Assembly: GCA_017590115.1 (NCBI GenBank)
Contig: JAGGNK010003335.1
Span: 11,532,286 to 11,596,285, forward strand
Source: Montifringilla adamsi
Lineage: Eukaryota; Chordata; Aves; Passeriformes; Passeridae
Direction of reading: 5' to 3'
DNA length: 64,000 nucleotides
Part shown: positions 24,676-36,380 of the stretch, one piece after another
How positions within the stretch are numbered: the stretch's first letter is position 1
Layout of the letters: the number at the start of each line of letters is the position of its first letter
Notes under the pieces: generated by a model
Seen by the model: the letters and a program-made list of their open reading frames with translations, nothing else
What the model was told of the DNA's origin: nothing
The model's database searches: none
Made by a program: the position numbers and the translations under genes

Positions 24676-25639
24676 TTGCTGCAGTGGATTCCGAGTGCTG
24701 TCAGTCAGGATGAGATTTGGATGAGAGGTTCAGGAAGAAAAAAAAGAAAGGAATCCCAACTGCTCTCTTGCTGCTCTTTCATGCATTCATTGGGGTGGGA
24801 GTTCTTGTTCACACCAGTTTGCCTTTAGAGCAGAGCATTCAAAATGGAGCATAGGTTGCTTTTCTTCCTGAACTTTGAATCATATCAGGTAATCTACAGT
24901 GCCCAGCCTTTACCTGGAGAGGTGACCTGAGCAGAAATGTCAGCACATGTGGGAAAGCAAGAGTTCTGGGGGCTGCCCAGACCTGACTGAAGTGGTCAGT
25001 GAGCAGCCACTGTGCTCACATCACATCCTATTTTCACTAACACTTGGTGGAGTGCTGCAGGGACACGCTGATTCTTCATGCTCCTTGGGGACATTAATGG
25101 CTTTGCTAAGCACTCTTTGCTTTTCAGAGTGTTTTAAAACTGTCCTGGAAAAGAACTTGCAACTTTGAAAATTTTTAAACCATCACCAGACTGGCACAGT
25201 GGTCATTGAACAGATTTGAAGATTTTTTGGGAGGTTAACATTAGTCCCTAAAGTTCTCCAACATCTTGGCACACTAATGGTGAAACCACTATGATTTAAA
25301 CAAGCAAGAAGGAAAAGCCAGGATAGAAGGAACTAATAAGTACACAACAAAAACGTTCTGCTCAGCAGTGTGTTTGAGGGGGAGAAAAAAAAAGATGGAA
25401 AAAATAAAAAACCCAGAAGAAACAGATGTATCTGCCAGAAGTTAAATACACATCTGTTAAGGATGCTCTTCTCATATTTGGGGTCAGAAAAATATGTACA
25501 AATGTAGCACCTTGCTGATTGACAGAAAATCCTCAGTTCTGGCACTGAGAATCTTGTTTTCTTGACAGCACTTTGTTTTAAGGCTAGAGGCAGAAAAATG
25601 TCTTATGCTTGTCCTTAAACTGGAAGGCCCTTTGTTCAG

Positions 25640-25870
25640 GATACTTATACCATTTGCAGATAATGATGTGCATTGCAGTTTCAGCTGTCTGCATATGCAT
25701 TTTTATGTTTTTTTATGACAGCTCTGCGTACTGAACTAAAAGGCCATTTAGAGCTGTCAGGAAGTGACAAGCATTACCCTTTACATTTACAATTCTGTTA
25801 GCATGCGTTGTCAGGTGGGCTCACCATTCCACCGACATACGATTTTCTTTGAAACCTATGTATGACTTTA
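25640..25870. promoter_or_regulatory. candidate conserved noncoding element
   Basis: An AT-rich block containing TATGCATTTTTATG, TTTTTATGACAGCTCTGCG, GCATGCGTTGTCAGGTGG and CCACCGACATACG. Retention of several CpGs (TGCGTA, ATGCGTTG, CACCGACATACG) in CpG-poor surroundings is what made it stand out. Two nearly complementary segments, TTATGACAGCTCTG and AGAGCTGTCAGG, also lie about 40 bp apart. There is no coding frame. The call rests on appearance only. Confidence 0.25.
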
Positions 25871-28800
25871 ATTTAATACAGCAGCCTCCAAAAAAAATAG
25901 GAAAAGAGAAAAAAAGAACCTTATTAAGATTTCCTTTTCCATTTATCTACTTTTTTTTTTCTTTCATATAGTTCTTTTTTCCCCACTCTTCCTTTCTTTT
26001 TACTGTTTTCTTAAGCAAGAAACAGGAAGAGAGACAAAAGTAGCTGTCTAGCCTGGAATACTGCAGCAAGCACCTCCATTCCAGCCTGTGATGTTACATA
26101 GAAAACAGTTGATTTAGTCCATTGACTTAGGAAAAAAAAATGCTATCAGCATATGCTAAATATTGAACCAAGTTGTGAAAGTAGGAAGATCAGAACACCT
26201 GTAACTTACAGTCTTTACATGAACTACAGTCAAAGTATATTATTTATTTTTTCTTAGCTAACAATTTAACAGTGTGCCTGAGACCACTTTCCATCCCTAT
26301 GGATCAATTTTGAATGCACTTGGACTGAGTTGCCCACCAGCCTTTTTTTCTGTTGGCTCACATTGCTTTTTCAGTAAGTGCACTGTAGCAGCCCCTCCAA
26401 GGTCTCCTTCAGCTTCCAAAAAGTCACTGTCCCCCAACTTCATTTTGAGCTGTAACTGATTTATTGATGATTTTAACAAGATTCTATCCAAAAAAAGCCC
26501 ACTTTTGGAAGCACCAAGCATCAGAGCCAGTTTTTCTTTGCTGAGTGAGGAGTCCAAATAGGTGCACACTCAAAGGCAGGGAAACAGAGGCACAGAGCTG
26601 AGAGGAAGGTTCAGCTTTATTCTCAGCTGCAGAGAAAGTGGTTAGGAGCATCCAAGAGACAATTAAAGCCCAATCTCCATGTGAACAGATTTTTGGCTGT
26701 ATTTTTTTATATGGTGATGATATGGATATATTATTTAAGTGCTGACAGTATGTTCAGTCTCTCAAAAGTCCCAGCAGAAGATGCATCCACAAACAGCTTG
26801 CAGTCCAGGCAGCAGAAACTGCCTAAGCTGCACTCCCTGGACTGCAGAAGTTGGTGTGATGGTTACTGAGGGTCGTGTTTCAGATCAGCACATCAGTATT
26901 GTGTGGCTGGAAGGACTGGACAGTATTATAAATAACACAAGCATTTTTCACACCAGGATTTCAGTTTGTCAGTTGGATTTATCCTGAGAACTTTCAGGAT
27001 GTTCTAAGCAGGGCAGCCCAAATGGCAGGGCCATTAGCTCAGTAAATCCATGTGTTATTGTGGGCAGTGTGGAGAGATGTGTATGGATGGGTTTGCAGTT
27101 CAAGGAGGCAACATAAGAATTAAGGATCAGAGCACAGTGTGCTTTGGGGTAAAGCAACACATGTGGCTGCTTTGACACTGAATTCCTCTCCTGTCACTGC
27201 ATAAAGGCAAACCCCAAACATTATTTTTAAGCAGCTGTTTTTACACGCTCTGGCTGACACATCTGAATCCATGTTTCTGTACTTCCTAAGCTCTTCATCT
27301 GTCTTGAATATGTGCTACTGATGTGTTGCACACCCAGGGAGGCACAGACTCCCCAAGGTCATTCCTTCCTCCTGAGGTCCCTCATTTACAAGGTATTTTT
27401 TCCTCTTGCAGTTTGTGGGAGTGCACATTGATTTGGGAACTTTGGGTAGGGCAGCTTGATTCCGATTCTCCTGAAGTCAATGACAATATCTTGAGTGAAA
27501 GGAAGCCAGATTCTTCAGGCTTGAAGAAGGAAAAATGGCAATAAATATCCAACAGCCTCATTGAGGTAAAGCTTGGTGATGTAAAATAGTGAGAGAAATG
27601 CTCTGGAGGGACTGCCACAGTGAGGGTGAAGTGTTATTTTACAGTACATCCTCAAAAGATACAGAATCATAATATGAGCTCCTGCAGCACCCCTGGTGCC
27701 ACGGTGAAATTCCCATTGACCTGCAATGAGATCCCCACCTGCTCTCCTTTGAATGCAGGAGGAAAGTTAATCAGTCCTTTAAAATTTCCGAGTCTTAGTT
27801 TGTACTCTGCTTGTAAGAAGAGGAAGGAACTCTTTGCACTAGCCTCCACTGCTTCTGCCTGGACTGAAACTTGCTGTACTTGGGAAAAAGGGAATATTCC
27901 TATGTATCCATTCATTTTCCTTTGTCACTATCTAACATTTTGCCCTAACCTGTAATACTCTGCAGGGACCAATTACATTATTCCAACATAGACGTTTTCC
28001 ATTAAATGCCTTTACAAGCTTTTCTTATTCTCTTCGTAGACATTCTGACTTGATATCAAATTTCAGCTCCTTGCAAGTAAAGAAATAGAGTCTGTATGTG
28101 CAAACAATCCTGTGTCTGCATAGAAATGTGTATATTGTAGGCAAATATTTGTCTTTACAAGGTATCCTTTTATATGGACCAAATTCCTGCTTTGCAGGTG
28201 CTCATTCCTCAAGGCCATGAAACATTTAATGTTTATCTTTCCATATTTTCCTGTGTATTTTCCTACAGTTAATTCTCATACTTCACTTACTGCTTCTCAA
28301 GAGGTACTTAGCTTGCTCCTTACCAAACTATTGCCATTAAATAATTACAATATTCTCCACTTTTTTACTTTGGAGACTGGAAATTACATGTTGGACACAG
28401 TCCTCTGAAACTAGCTCAGAAGTGTGACCTTGAGACACATTTTCAGAAGTGCTCCAGTGCCACTATTTCCTTCTGGCAGAAGCTCCAAACTTTTTGAATG
28501 TTTCAAGATTTTATTTCTCAGAAGAGAAATTTCTCTGTTTGGAGGTTAAACAATCCCCCCATACTTTTTCTGGATATTTTAATAAGATCTTGTTGATGTG
28601 AGCAGCTGTCATGGAACAGGTCATAGAAGAGGGCAAGAAGCACTAAGCAGCTCCCACTCTCCATGAATGTGTGTGGAAGCAAAGGGAAGAGGGGACTGTG
28701 AGAGTACAATAAACACATTATTATTATTAGGGTAAGCCAGGAATACCAGGCACTTGGGAGTCTCCATTGCCCAGTGTGGACAGGCCACTAGATCAGGCTC

Positions 28801-28984
28801 AGAGATGCTTTCAGAAGGCTTTTCTCAGATCAAACTGAAGTCCAAGAGGGAAAGCCCCCAGATGAAGAGGTTTCCTCTCAGTCTGTCCCTTTTTTATTCT
28901 TCCTGCTGCCTCTGCAGCCTGGAGTAGCCCTAAGCATGTTTTGCCATGATGAGGACATCCTCTAAGTAAGACTGAGACTGAAAT

Positions 28985-29215
28985 AATTAACATTTCATGG
29001 AAGTTCACTAAAAGTCAGGGTTCTCTTTTACTGCTGACCCATCAAAGAGTCTGGTTAAGGCTTTTTGTGACCAGGCCTTTGTGACATCTCAATCTATTAA
29101 AGATAAATTGTAATTTTAATTACATCTAGTTTTAACAGCGAGGCACCCGTAAACTGTCAAATACACACATAAATAGTGATGATGACTCAGTTATAAAGAT
29201 GTTATATGATCTTTT
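28985..29215. promoter_or_regulatory. candidate homeodomain/AP-1 motif cluster
   Basis: TGTAATT TT AATTACA (29109-29124) is a perfect interrupted palindrome of two homeodomain half-sites. Further downstream GATGACTCAG (near 29180) matches an AP-1/MAF half site, and the CpG-containing block CAGCGAGGCACCCG lies between them. It ends about 80 bp before an old CR1 fragment. Regulatory function is inference. Confidence 0.22.
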
Positions 29216-29298
29216 CTCTTGGAGACACCAGTTAACTTTCATGAAGTGTGCTGGATTTTTTGCAGAAAATCTGAATTATTCATAGGCTCTCTATGGGA

Positions 29299-29545
29299 TC
29301 ATAGGAATTGCCATGGTGGATCAGATTGCTTGTCCGTCTAGTTCAGTAACCTGTCTCTCACAGTGAGGAGTACAAGACAAGACATTTCAGAGAAGGATCC
29401 AAGAAACCTCAGGGACAGCAGCCATGGGATGACCTGCCTGTGGGGAAAATTTCTTCTTCCCTACCTTCCCCTCTGGCAGCTGGTGGGTTGTGTTTGCCCT
29501 GCGGCAGGATGGCTTGGATCACGTATTCAGATTTAATCCCATTAT
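29299..29545 (-). mobile_element. ancient CR1/L3-type LINE 3' end, minus strand
   Basis: The plus strand reads ATAGGAATTGCCATGGTGGA, CAGATTGCTTGTCCGTCTAG, TTCAGTAACCTGTCTC, ACAGTGAGGAGTACAAGACA, AAGAAACCTCAGGGACAGCA, GGGGAAAATTTCTTCTTCCC and TTTGCCCTGCGGCAGGATGG. This is the well-known amniote pattern of 'GGATCAGACCAAGGGTCCATCTAG' with its downstream blocks, the reverse complement of the GATGGACC...GGTCTGACCCAG box at the CR1 3' end. It is strongly diverged, has no reverse transcriptase sequence, and belongs to a family similar to the 11.5-kb copy in opposite orientation. Confidence 0.75.
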
Positions 29546-30739
29546 TTTTATTTGTTATTTGCATTGCAGCAGTTTCTAGAGGAAGTCAGCTGGGTCAGGT
29601 CCCCTGGTTGTAGGCACTATAAAAACACAGGGAAAATGACAGTCCTTGCATAATGCCATTTGTAGCTGCTCTCGTTACCCATATTGGCATCTCAACATAT
29701 TCATCATTTAAGTTTCCTCTGGATTTGCTTCAGCAGCTCAGAGAAATTCATCTTGCTGTTTATCTAGGACTCCTTAAGCCCTGATGGGGTTTTGTTTGTA
29801 AACCACTGGTTACAGATTTCCTTACAGAGGGTGCAGCATAAGAAGCAGAGCACCAGTGGTGGAAGTGCTTTGGTGCTTCTGAAACTTTATAAGACTGAGT
29901 TAAAGAAGAAGGAAAACACCTGACCTCCAAAGTTGCGTTGACATTCACTCTCTCCAGGAGCCTCTTTTCTTCTCTGGAACATGTGCTGAATTGTAAAGCT
30001 GAAGTGATATTTGCTGCAATTCCCCATGCTTGCAGCTCTCCTCACTTACATTAAGACATTAAACTTTCCACTCAGTCTTGTTGTTTTCTTTCTGTAGCTC
30101 CTGTTGCACAAAACTTGTAACCTTATTCCAAGGATGCTGTTTGATATCTTTATGCCACTATCTAGGAAAATATACTTTAGCTTCTTTTATCTACAGGCAT
30201 TGTCCAAGTATTCTGCAAAGGAACCTTAATGGAGGGCTCTGAAAATCCATTAGGAAATTGTCCATAGGCACAGCTTTGTGAGAAGGCAACAATTCTACTG
30301 CACTGTTAGTTCATTCAAAGAAAATCACCCTTCCTAAGGGTGTGTGCATCCATTTCCAGAGTAGGGAGGGAAGTGGACTTTGGCTGGGTTTGGGGTTGAC
30401 TCTGTTTCATTGTAGTGTTGTTAAATATTCGTGCAGAGAGCTGGTGAAGCAGTCCCCTGTCTTCTCACTGTCATTACCTCTTTTGTAAATGGTGAGCATT
30501 AGCAAACCTTTATTTCCTACCTGATTTTCAATTCAGTTATCAAAAGAAAGAAATTAGAGTCAGAACTTCAAATCATAACAAGAACAAACAAGCATGACGT
30601 TTTAGATATTATTTGTACTGGGAGAAAGAGGGATAGAAATTAAGTCTGAGAGACATGAACTCCTACGGTGGCTGTAAAATTCCCTTTCAGCGCAAAAGGG
30701 GGGAGTAAAAAAGTCATTCTTCAAGCCCAGTGGAGCTTC

Positions 30740-30900
30740 CCCCGCCATGAAATTTCAGCAGATTCTCAGCATCCAGCGCACAGACAGCGAATGATTATTT
30801 TATAAGTTTACTCATTAAATGACGTGTACCTCCACAGCTTGTCAGAGCAATTAGAGTAACAGATAAGATGGCTGAAGACCCCTTGATGTTGAAACAAAAG
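30740..30900. promoter_or_regulatory. candidate conserved noncoding element
   Basis: A block with retained CpGs and motif-like cores: CCAGCGCACAGACAGCGAAT, then GATTATTTTATAAG, CTCATTAAATGACGTGTACC (homeodomain core beside a CRE-like TGACGT) and GAGCAATTAGAGTAACAG. No open frame fits. It is called from motif density and CpG retention only. Confidence 0.27.
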
Positions 30901-33900
30901 GTTGGCATGATGCTCAGAGAGCAGCTCTGCAGTGTGTCCCCTGGGGCTCTCCCCAGGAGTGTGTGGATGCTCAGGATCAGCAGTGTGGGCTCGGCTCTCC
31001 CCGGATAATGCGGTCACAGGAACGTGCACTTCTGCTCAATTATTGCTCTTCAGGCCAGCCTGAACCTAGCAGAATAATGGTTCAACCTTTCTGCACAGAG
31101 TGGCTGTGTTCAGCCTCCCTCACTGTCACGAGAGCAGGGGCAGCAGGGTAGAGATAGAATTGGTGTTGCTGATGGGTCTGGGGCACTCTGTGTGGGGACA
31201 GACGTTGGAAAACCTTTATTTGCTTTAAAATACTTGCTCTCTGTTTGCATTTGTATTTCATTTCTGCCTGCTCATTTTCAAGCACTGTTCTATTTATATC
31301 CACATCTTTTGGGAAGGAGAAAATTGCTTTACTTGGACTTTTCAATCATGATCTTTTCCATATGGGTTGATCTTCGCAATTTTCCAAGCGCAGGTAACTC
31401 CTCCTTGCAACAGCCAGAACTTCTGTGTGATGGCATTTTGCTTTAAGGAGAGATCCAAAGGTCTGCTGCAAACATTGGCCAAGCGCAGCCTTCAGCAGTC
31501 TCCTTTTGTCCTCTGGAACAACTGATTGGCACACTGAATTTACTGTGGGGTGTTCCTAATGGGTCCCATGCTCACAGATTGCCTGGTTGATGTAGAACAG
31601 AAATTTCTGCGCTGCGATCTAAGAATCAGCACTATTTATTTGTACTCTGCAGCAGCCTTAGCCCTGGGCTAAATTCAAGGTCCTGCTGTGATAAGGGCCA
31701 GGCAAACACGGTGTCAGCCTGAGTTGCCCCAAGGATCTGCAGCCAGAAGGGAGAAGATGGAGCCAGGGCTGGAGGAAGGCTTTCTGGTGGTCTTGAGAGC
31801 ACTTGCTGGAGTTCCTCAAAGCTGATTGATCACCCAGTGCTGGCAGGCCTCCTCCTTTCCAGCTGGTAAATTTCATTAAAAGACAGCTATAAATACATTA
31901 AATACTTTCCTAATATTACTTTTCCATGTGATGTGCTGCTGCTGTTGCTGCAGGGAAGCTGATCAAGAATGTGAGAGGAGGTGATCTCTGCAGCTCTGGG
32001 AAGGAGGGGGATGCCCAGCCCCAGCATTCAGCCCTGATCCACACAGTGCAATAACCTGTGAAGGCAGGGAATTAGTGCAGGAACATTTGCCTGTTGGTTA
32101 CTACTCACTGATTACTCAAGACAAAAAAAGCTTGGCTTTGGGTCTTTGCTCAGCAAATTATGTCATTCTTGTTCACAAAAGGGAGAGCTTGCAGTATGGT
32201 TTCTAAATTGAAGCTGGTGTTTCAAAATTAAAAGCAGACAGGGCAGATGTGCCTAGGAGAAATTTATATCCATATCTTTGGGGAATCAGCTAATCGCTCT
32301 GCCAGGACTTGAAATCAGCCTTTCCTATGTAGGACTTGATTGCACCACACCTATACAAGCCACATTGAATAACGTGGATTAAAATGTTACCAGATATTTC
32401 CTTAACTTTGCCATGTGAAAAAATGAGGGCAAATGTTGATGAAACCCAGAAATTCCAGGGCTCCAACAACATGATTTAATATTACTCAAGATGATTTTAC
32501 AAAGAAAGAGAGTTCAGAGTCCAAGCGATCATCTCGAGCTTAATAGGCAGACATGTAAGATACTAAAAGATTGATTAGAACCATCTGAAACTGGAACATA
32601 TAGTATTACTGATAATTCCTGCAGAGTTATTGCAAGGCAGACACTCTTGTTTTGGATCCCAGGTACAGTGCAGTAAGGCTATATTGTTTTACAGTAAAAC
32701 TTGGCCAGAGAAGGTCAAAGAAAAGTAATTTCTCTCCTCCTTTACCCCAAAAGAGTCATTTTATGGAAGATGATAAAAATGAGAATCTGCACTCAGTTTG
32801 CAGAGTTCAGAGTGGACTCATTTGCTGTTCCTGTTATATTTTCCCATGTTTTCCCCTTTTAGAATTGCCTATTCCAATTTAGGGTTCATTAGTGAATTGG
32901 GATATAAGGATGATAAAAATATTAATAAAATCTGAAACCGTCACTAAAATAGATTTTTTTTAATAAGGTCAAATATATTTGGAAAATGTTTAACTTTCTA
33001 TAAATGTCACTTTATATTCTAAGAAAGAAATTACTTTTTCAAACCTTTGTTAAGACCCTTGCCTGGCTTATATATCACCGTTTAACTATATAAATAAAAA
33101 AATAGTAAATAACAGGCAGGTATACATTTGTGAGCTTCTGATGTGAAACTTCAGCTCCTCTTGCTGTAGATGGCTGCTGGTTGGAAATGGTGGGAGTCTC
33201 ATGATTACTTTTCAGGTCTGAACTGCAACCCTTGCAAAGGATAAGGCTTTGTCTCTTGTTTTGAGCATATACCGCTTATGCACCCGATGTTTTATTACAA
33301 AAAAAAAAAATTACTTTTTTCCTATATCTTAAAAATTACTCAGATTGTTCTTAAAATCTCTCCTTAAAAGTTGTGTAGTCTTAGGTCTCTGTCAGGGTTG
33401 ACAGAGGGTGAAGGAAAGCACTAATGCATTTTAAACACACCTAAAAGAGCTTCTTTATACAGTAAAGATATCACAGCTTTAAAGGCAGTTAGCTCAGACC
33501 CTTTCTGGGAATCTCTTCTTTCCAATAATATAAAGTTTGGTGAAGTTTCTAACCCTGTCATTTCATGAGAATTTGAATTGTAAATCTGTTCCTGCTTCAG
33601 GAGTCAGACTAAATAATCCAGCCATGGGCCTCCAGCCAGTGGGATTGCTGGGAGGGGAAATGTTACTGTTAAAAGATGAAAAAAAAAACCAAAACTGTTT
33701 TCTACAGTGGGTTTTTTATTATTTTTATTTTATTTTTAAATAGCAGCTGTGTGAATCTGCTGATGGATTTGGAAAGCTGGAAGTGGCTCCTGGGGAATGG
33801 GTTTTGTGGGCAGCATGCAGGTGGAGAGAGGAGGCTGTGGAGCCCTGTGTGATCCCAGCACCCAAAATCACACCCTGCCATTGGGATGTCATGTTGTTAG

Positions 33901-34468
33901 ATGTGCCCCTCTGTCCCCTCCATCCCCAGATCTGCACCAGGACCTTTGGCACTTGCTAAAAGATCCCCCAACCCCTGTTCTGCTACAGAGCAAGCAGCTG
34001 TAATGGAGCTACCTGTGCCTGGTGACAGCTTCTGGCAGTGCCTGGTGCCCCAGATGGGGCTTTTTTGGCAGGCTGAGGGCTGGCCCTGCTCCTATTTTTT
34101 TCCTGGAACATGCAGGTCCCTGTAAAAAACCCAGGCTATATGGGAACCCCTGCCATCTTCTCCAGGGCTTTGGAGGCACCGTGCTGGTGCTGGGCTGTGC
34201 TCAGAGCAGGGACAGCAGCCCAGCGTGGTTGTGCTCTTTGGGATGCTGCCCACCCCCAGCTCCAGCTCAGGAGTGCCTGAACTCCCTCTCAGCAGTGTGA
34301 GGGTGCTGCAGGCTGTGTCCTGTGCCAGGGAAAGGCCAGGGAATGAGCAGGCTCCCTGCCCCCTCCAGTGGGGACAGCACAGGGATGTGCACATGGCATG
34401 GATCATGGGCAGCCTGATCCCACCAGCTCTTCATTGGTACCTCAGGAATGTCCATTGTGGTGAGGATG

Positions 34469-34496
34469 CCCTTGAGGTCCCTTGAGGTCCCTTGAG
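34469..34496. repeat. 10-bp tandem repeat, 2.8 copies
   Basis: CCCTTGAGGT is repeated twice and followed by CCCTTGAG. It is a tiny, recent-looking slippage repeat in the GC-richer stretch. Confidence 0.9.
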
Positions 34497-35863
34497 CCAA
34501 AGGGACCTTTAATCCCAGGCAGCAACTGCTCCTCCCTAGGATCAATCTGCTGATGTTGCTGAAGTACATCCACAGAGCTGCAGCTGGTTTTTGTTTGGTT
34601 TTTGGTTTGTTTTTTAAGGGCTTTTCATCACCAGGAGATCTGTCAGTAGGGCTGCTGTGAGCACAGAAGTGCAGTCACCCAGCTCTCCAGCGTGAGCACT
34701 GACTGCTCCTGCTGGCAGCAAGACAGGCTTCAGAAGCCACTGCATGCAAACCCCAGGGCTCTGAGCCTCCTGTTTCATCCTTCAGAGAGGGAGGGGAGGT
34801 GTCCCACTGAAGTCTGGTGGGAAGAATGCACATGCCCTTTGAGCAGGCGACAAAACCCTGCCAAGCCTTGCAGACTGGAGAGGATGAGGGTCCAACACAG
34901 ACTGGAGGTGGGGGAATACCTTCCCAAGCCCCCGTGTGCCTGGAGCACACAGAGCTGAGGGCAAAATGGAACTCTTGCGCCAGACTCAGGGGGCAGTTTA
35001 TGTACAGGTGACTGTGATATTGCAAGTGACCCCATGGCCCCTCTGCTCCTTCAGCTGCAGAGTTGGTTTGGGCAGGGCTGGCTGGGGGTACCCAGGGCAG
35101 AGCTCCCTGCCTGAGGGTGCTGTGCCAGCCTGCTCCCGACCTCCACGAAGATCAGGTGTGACAAAGTGGTTGGTCACATCCTGCTCATTCATTACCTGAG
35201 GGACCTGAAGCATGACATAAATCAAAGCAGCCCTGAGGGACCCCTAACTTACACTGGGACTGAGGCTGTCCCTTGCATGGGACAAGATGTAGGGAGTTTG
35301 TAGGCAGCTCAGGGTTTTGTGATTGTGCCCTCCATCTCTCAGGACTGTCTCCACAAAGAAGGGTTTGGACAGCAGAAGGGTGATTTTAGACTAGAAGGAC
35401 TTCTCTGAGCTCATAGGACCCTGCTGTTTTCCTATTTATGTTAGTTGTTTTTGGATAACAATATTATTTGCCATTGGTCTTCTGGGAGTGCCACCAACAT
35501 CATTAATCAAAACCCCATGCTGCTTACTGGTACCAGAGTATCTGCACTGCATCATCAATCATAAATGCAGCCAAGGGTGGCTCTGGATACCTAAAGAGAG
35601 AGAGCAATAGCATGGTGGGTGAGGGGAAGGAAAAGGAGAGAGGCTTAATTATCCAGTGGTCTTTGGTCCATCGCTCACATTGGAAACATCTCTACAGCTC
35701 TATTTTGGTTGTACCTCCCTTTGAAATCTTTGTAAACAGCAGTTAAGATAGAAGGCTTCAATCCGCTGCACAGGGTACCCCACTGCTTCTCAAGCTATTA
35801 TTTTAATAAGGCCTATTTTACAATTAAGGCACCATGGGCTTTAAATTACATATAAAATAAAAT

Positions 35864-36380
35864 GTGGAAATTGAAGCATTAAGCGCGTGGCTGCCGTCGG
35901 AGGCTGAGCAGCCTCGCATTAAGCAGCTGCCTGTTCTTAAACGGGGAGGCAGAAGAGAGAGGGTTTGTGCTGTGCCTCTGGGGAAGGGTATCGCTCGGGG
36001 CTGTGATTCCCTCCAGGCTGGGCTGCATGGGGACCCCACAGAGGTGTTTTTTGCCCTTGCCCTCCTCCCAGAGCTCTGGCAGTGCCTGGCACAGCCTCGT
36101 AAAGCCGGCGGTTTCGGTCGCTGCCGCTGCCACAGTCCGCTGCAGTGCGAGGAGCAACTCCCGCTCCAGATGGTTGTAAAGGTTAACGAGGAATTTATGC
36201 AGAGCTATATACAAATCAGACCGAATCTTCTGGCTGGGAACAACAAGCCGCCGACATAAATTCAGTTTTCTGAACATATGTAGCTTGGTCACTAAGGGAA
36301 ACTGGAGAATGGCAAGCTGCTCTGCAGAGCGTCACCTCTCGCTGCCGCGGTGGTGGGGAAGGAGCAGCACTGTCCATGGC
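35864..36380. promoter_or_regulatory. CpG-dense island-like element
   Basis: I count about 25 CpG dinucleotides between 35881 and 36360, against a few per kb over most of the window. CpG clusters include AAGCGCGTGGCTGCCGTCGG at its left end, AAGCCGGCGGTTTCGGTCG near 36100 and CTCGCTGCCGCGG near 36340. Between them is a lower-GC core near 36180-36260 containing GGTTAACGAGGAATTTATGC and CAACAAGCCGCCGACATAAA. Open frames of 131 codons (plus) and 137 codons (minus) overlap here, but stops are simply rare in GC-rich DNA and neither has a recognisable domain. It could be an orphan CpG-island promoter of a noncoding transcript or a developmental enhancer. No TATA box was identified. Confidence 0.45.

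Larger units (their letters stand above)
24676..29298. other. gene-free stretch
   Basis: No gene, RNA gene or repeat family recognised apart from short simple sequence ((TTA)n near 28718-28729). A possible conserved noncoding block at 25640-25870 and an AT-rich block with an interrupted palindrome near 29109 are listed separately. Confidence 0.55.
29546..35800. other. gene-free stretch, GC-richer at 33.8-35.2 kb
   Basis: No recognisable gene. From about 33780 to 35200 the base composition is visibly richer in G and C, so open frames there are longer and overlap on several frames (up to 116 codons) without any recognisable product. A 10-bp tandem repeat lies at 34469-34496. Confidence 0.5.

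Noticed and set aside
24371..24724. 117-codon open frame on the plus strand
   Set aside because: It is antisense to the CR1 LINE 3' end and is a recurrent artefact of that repeat.
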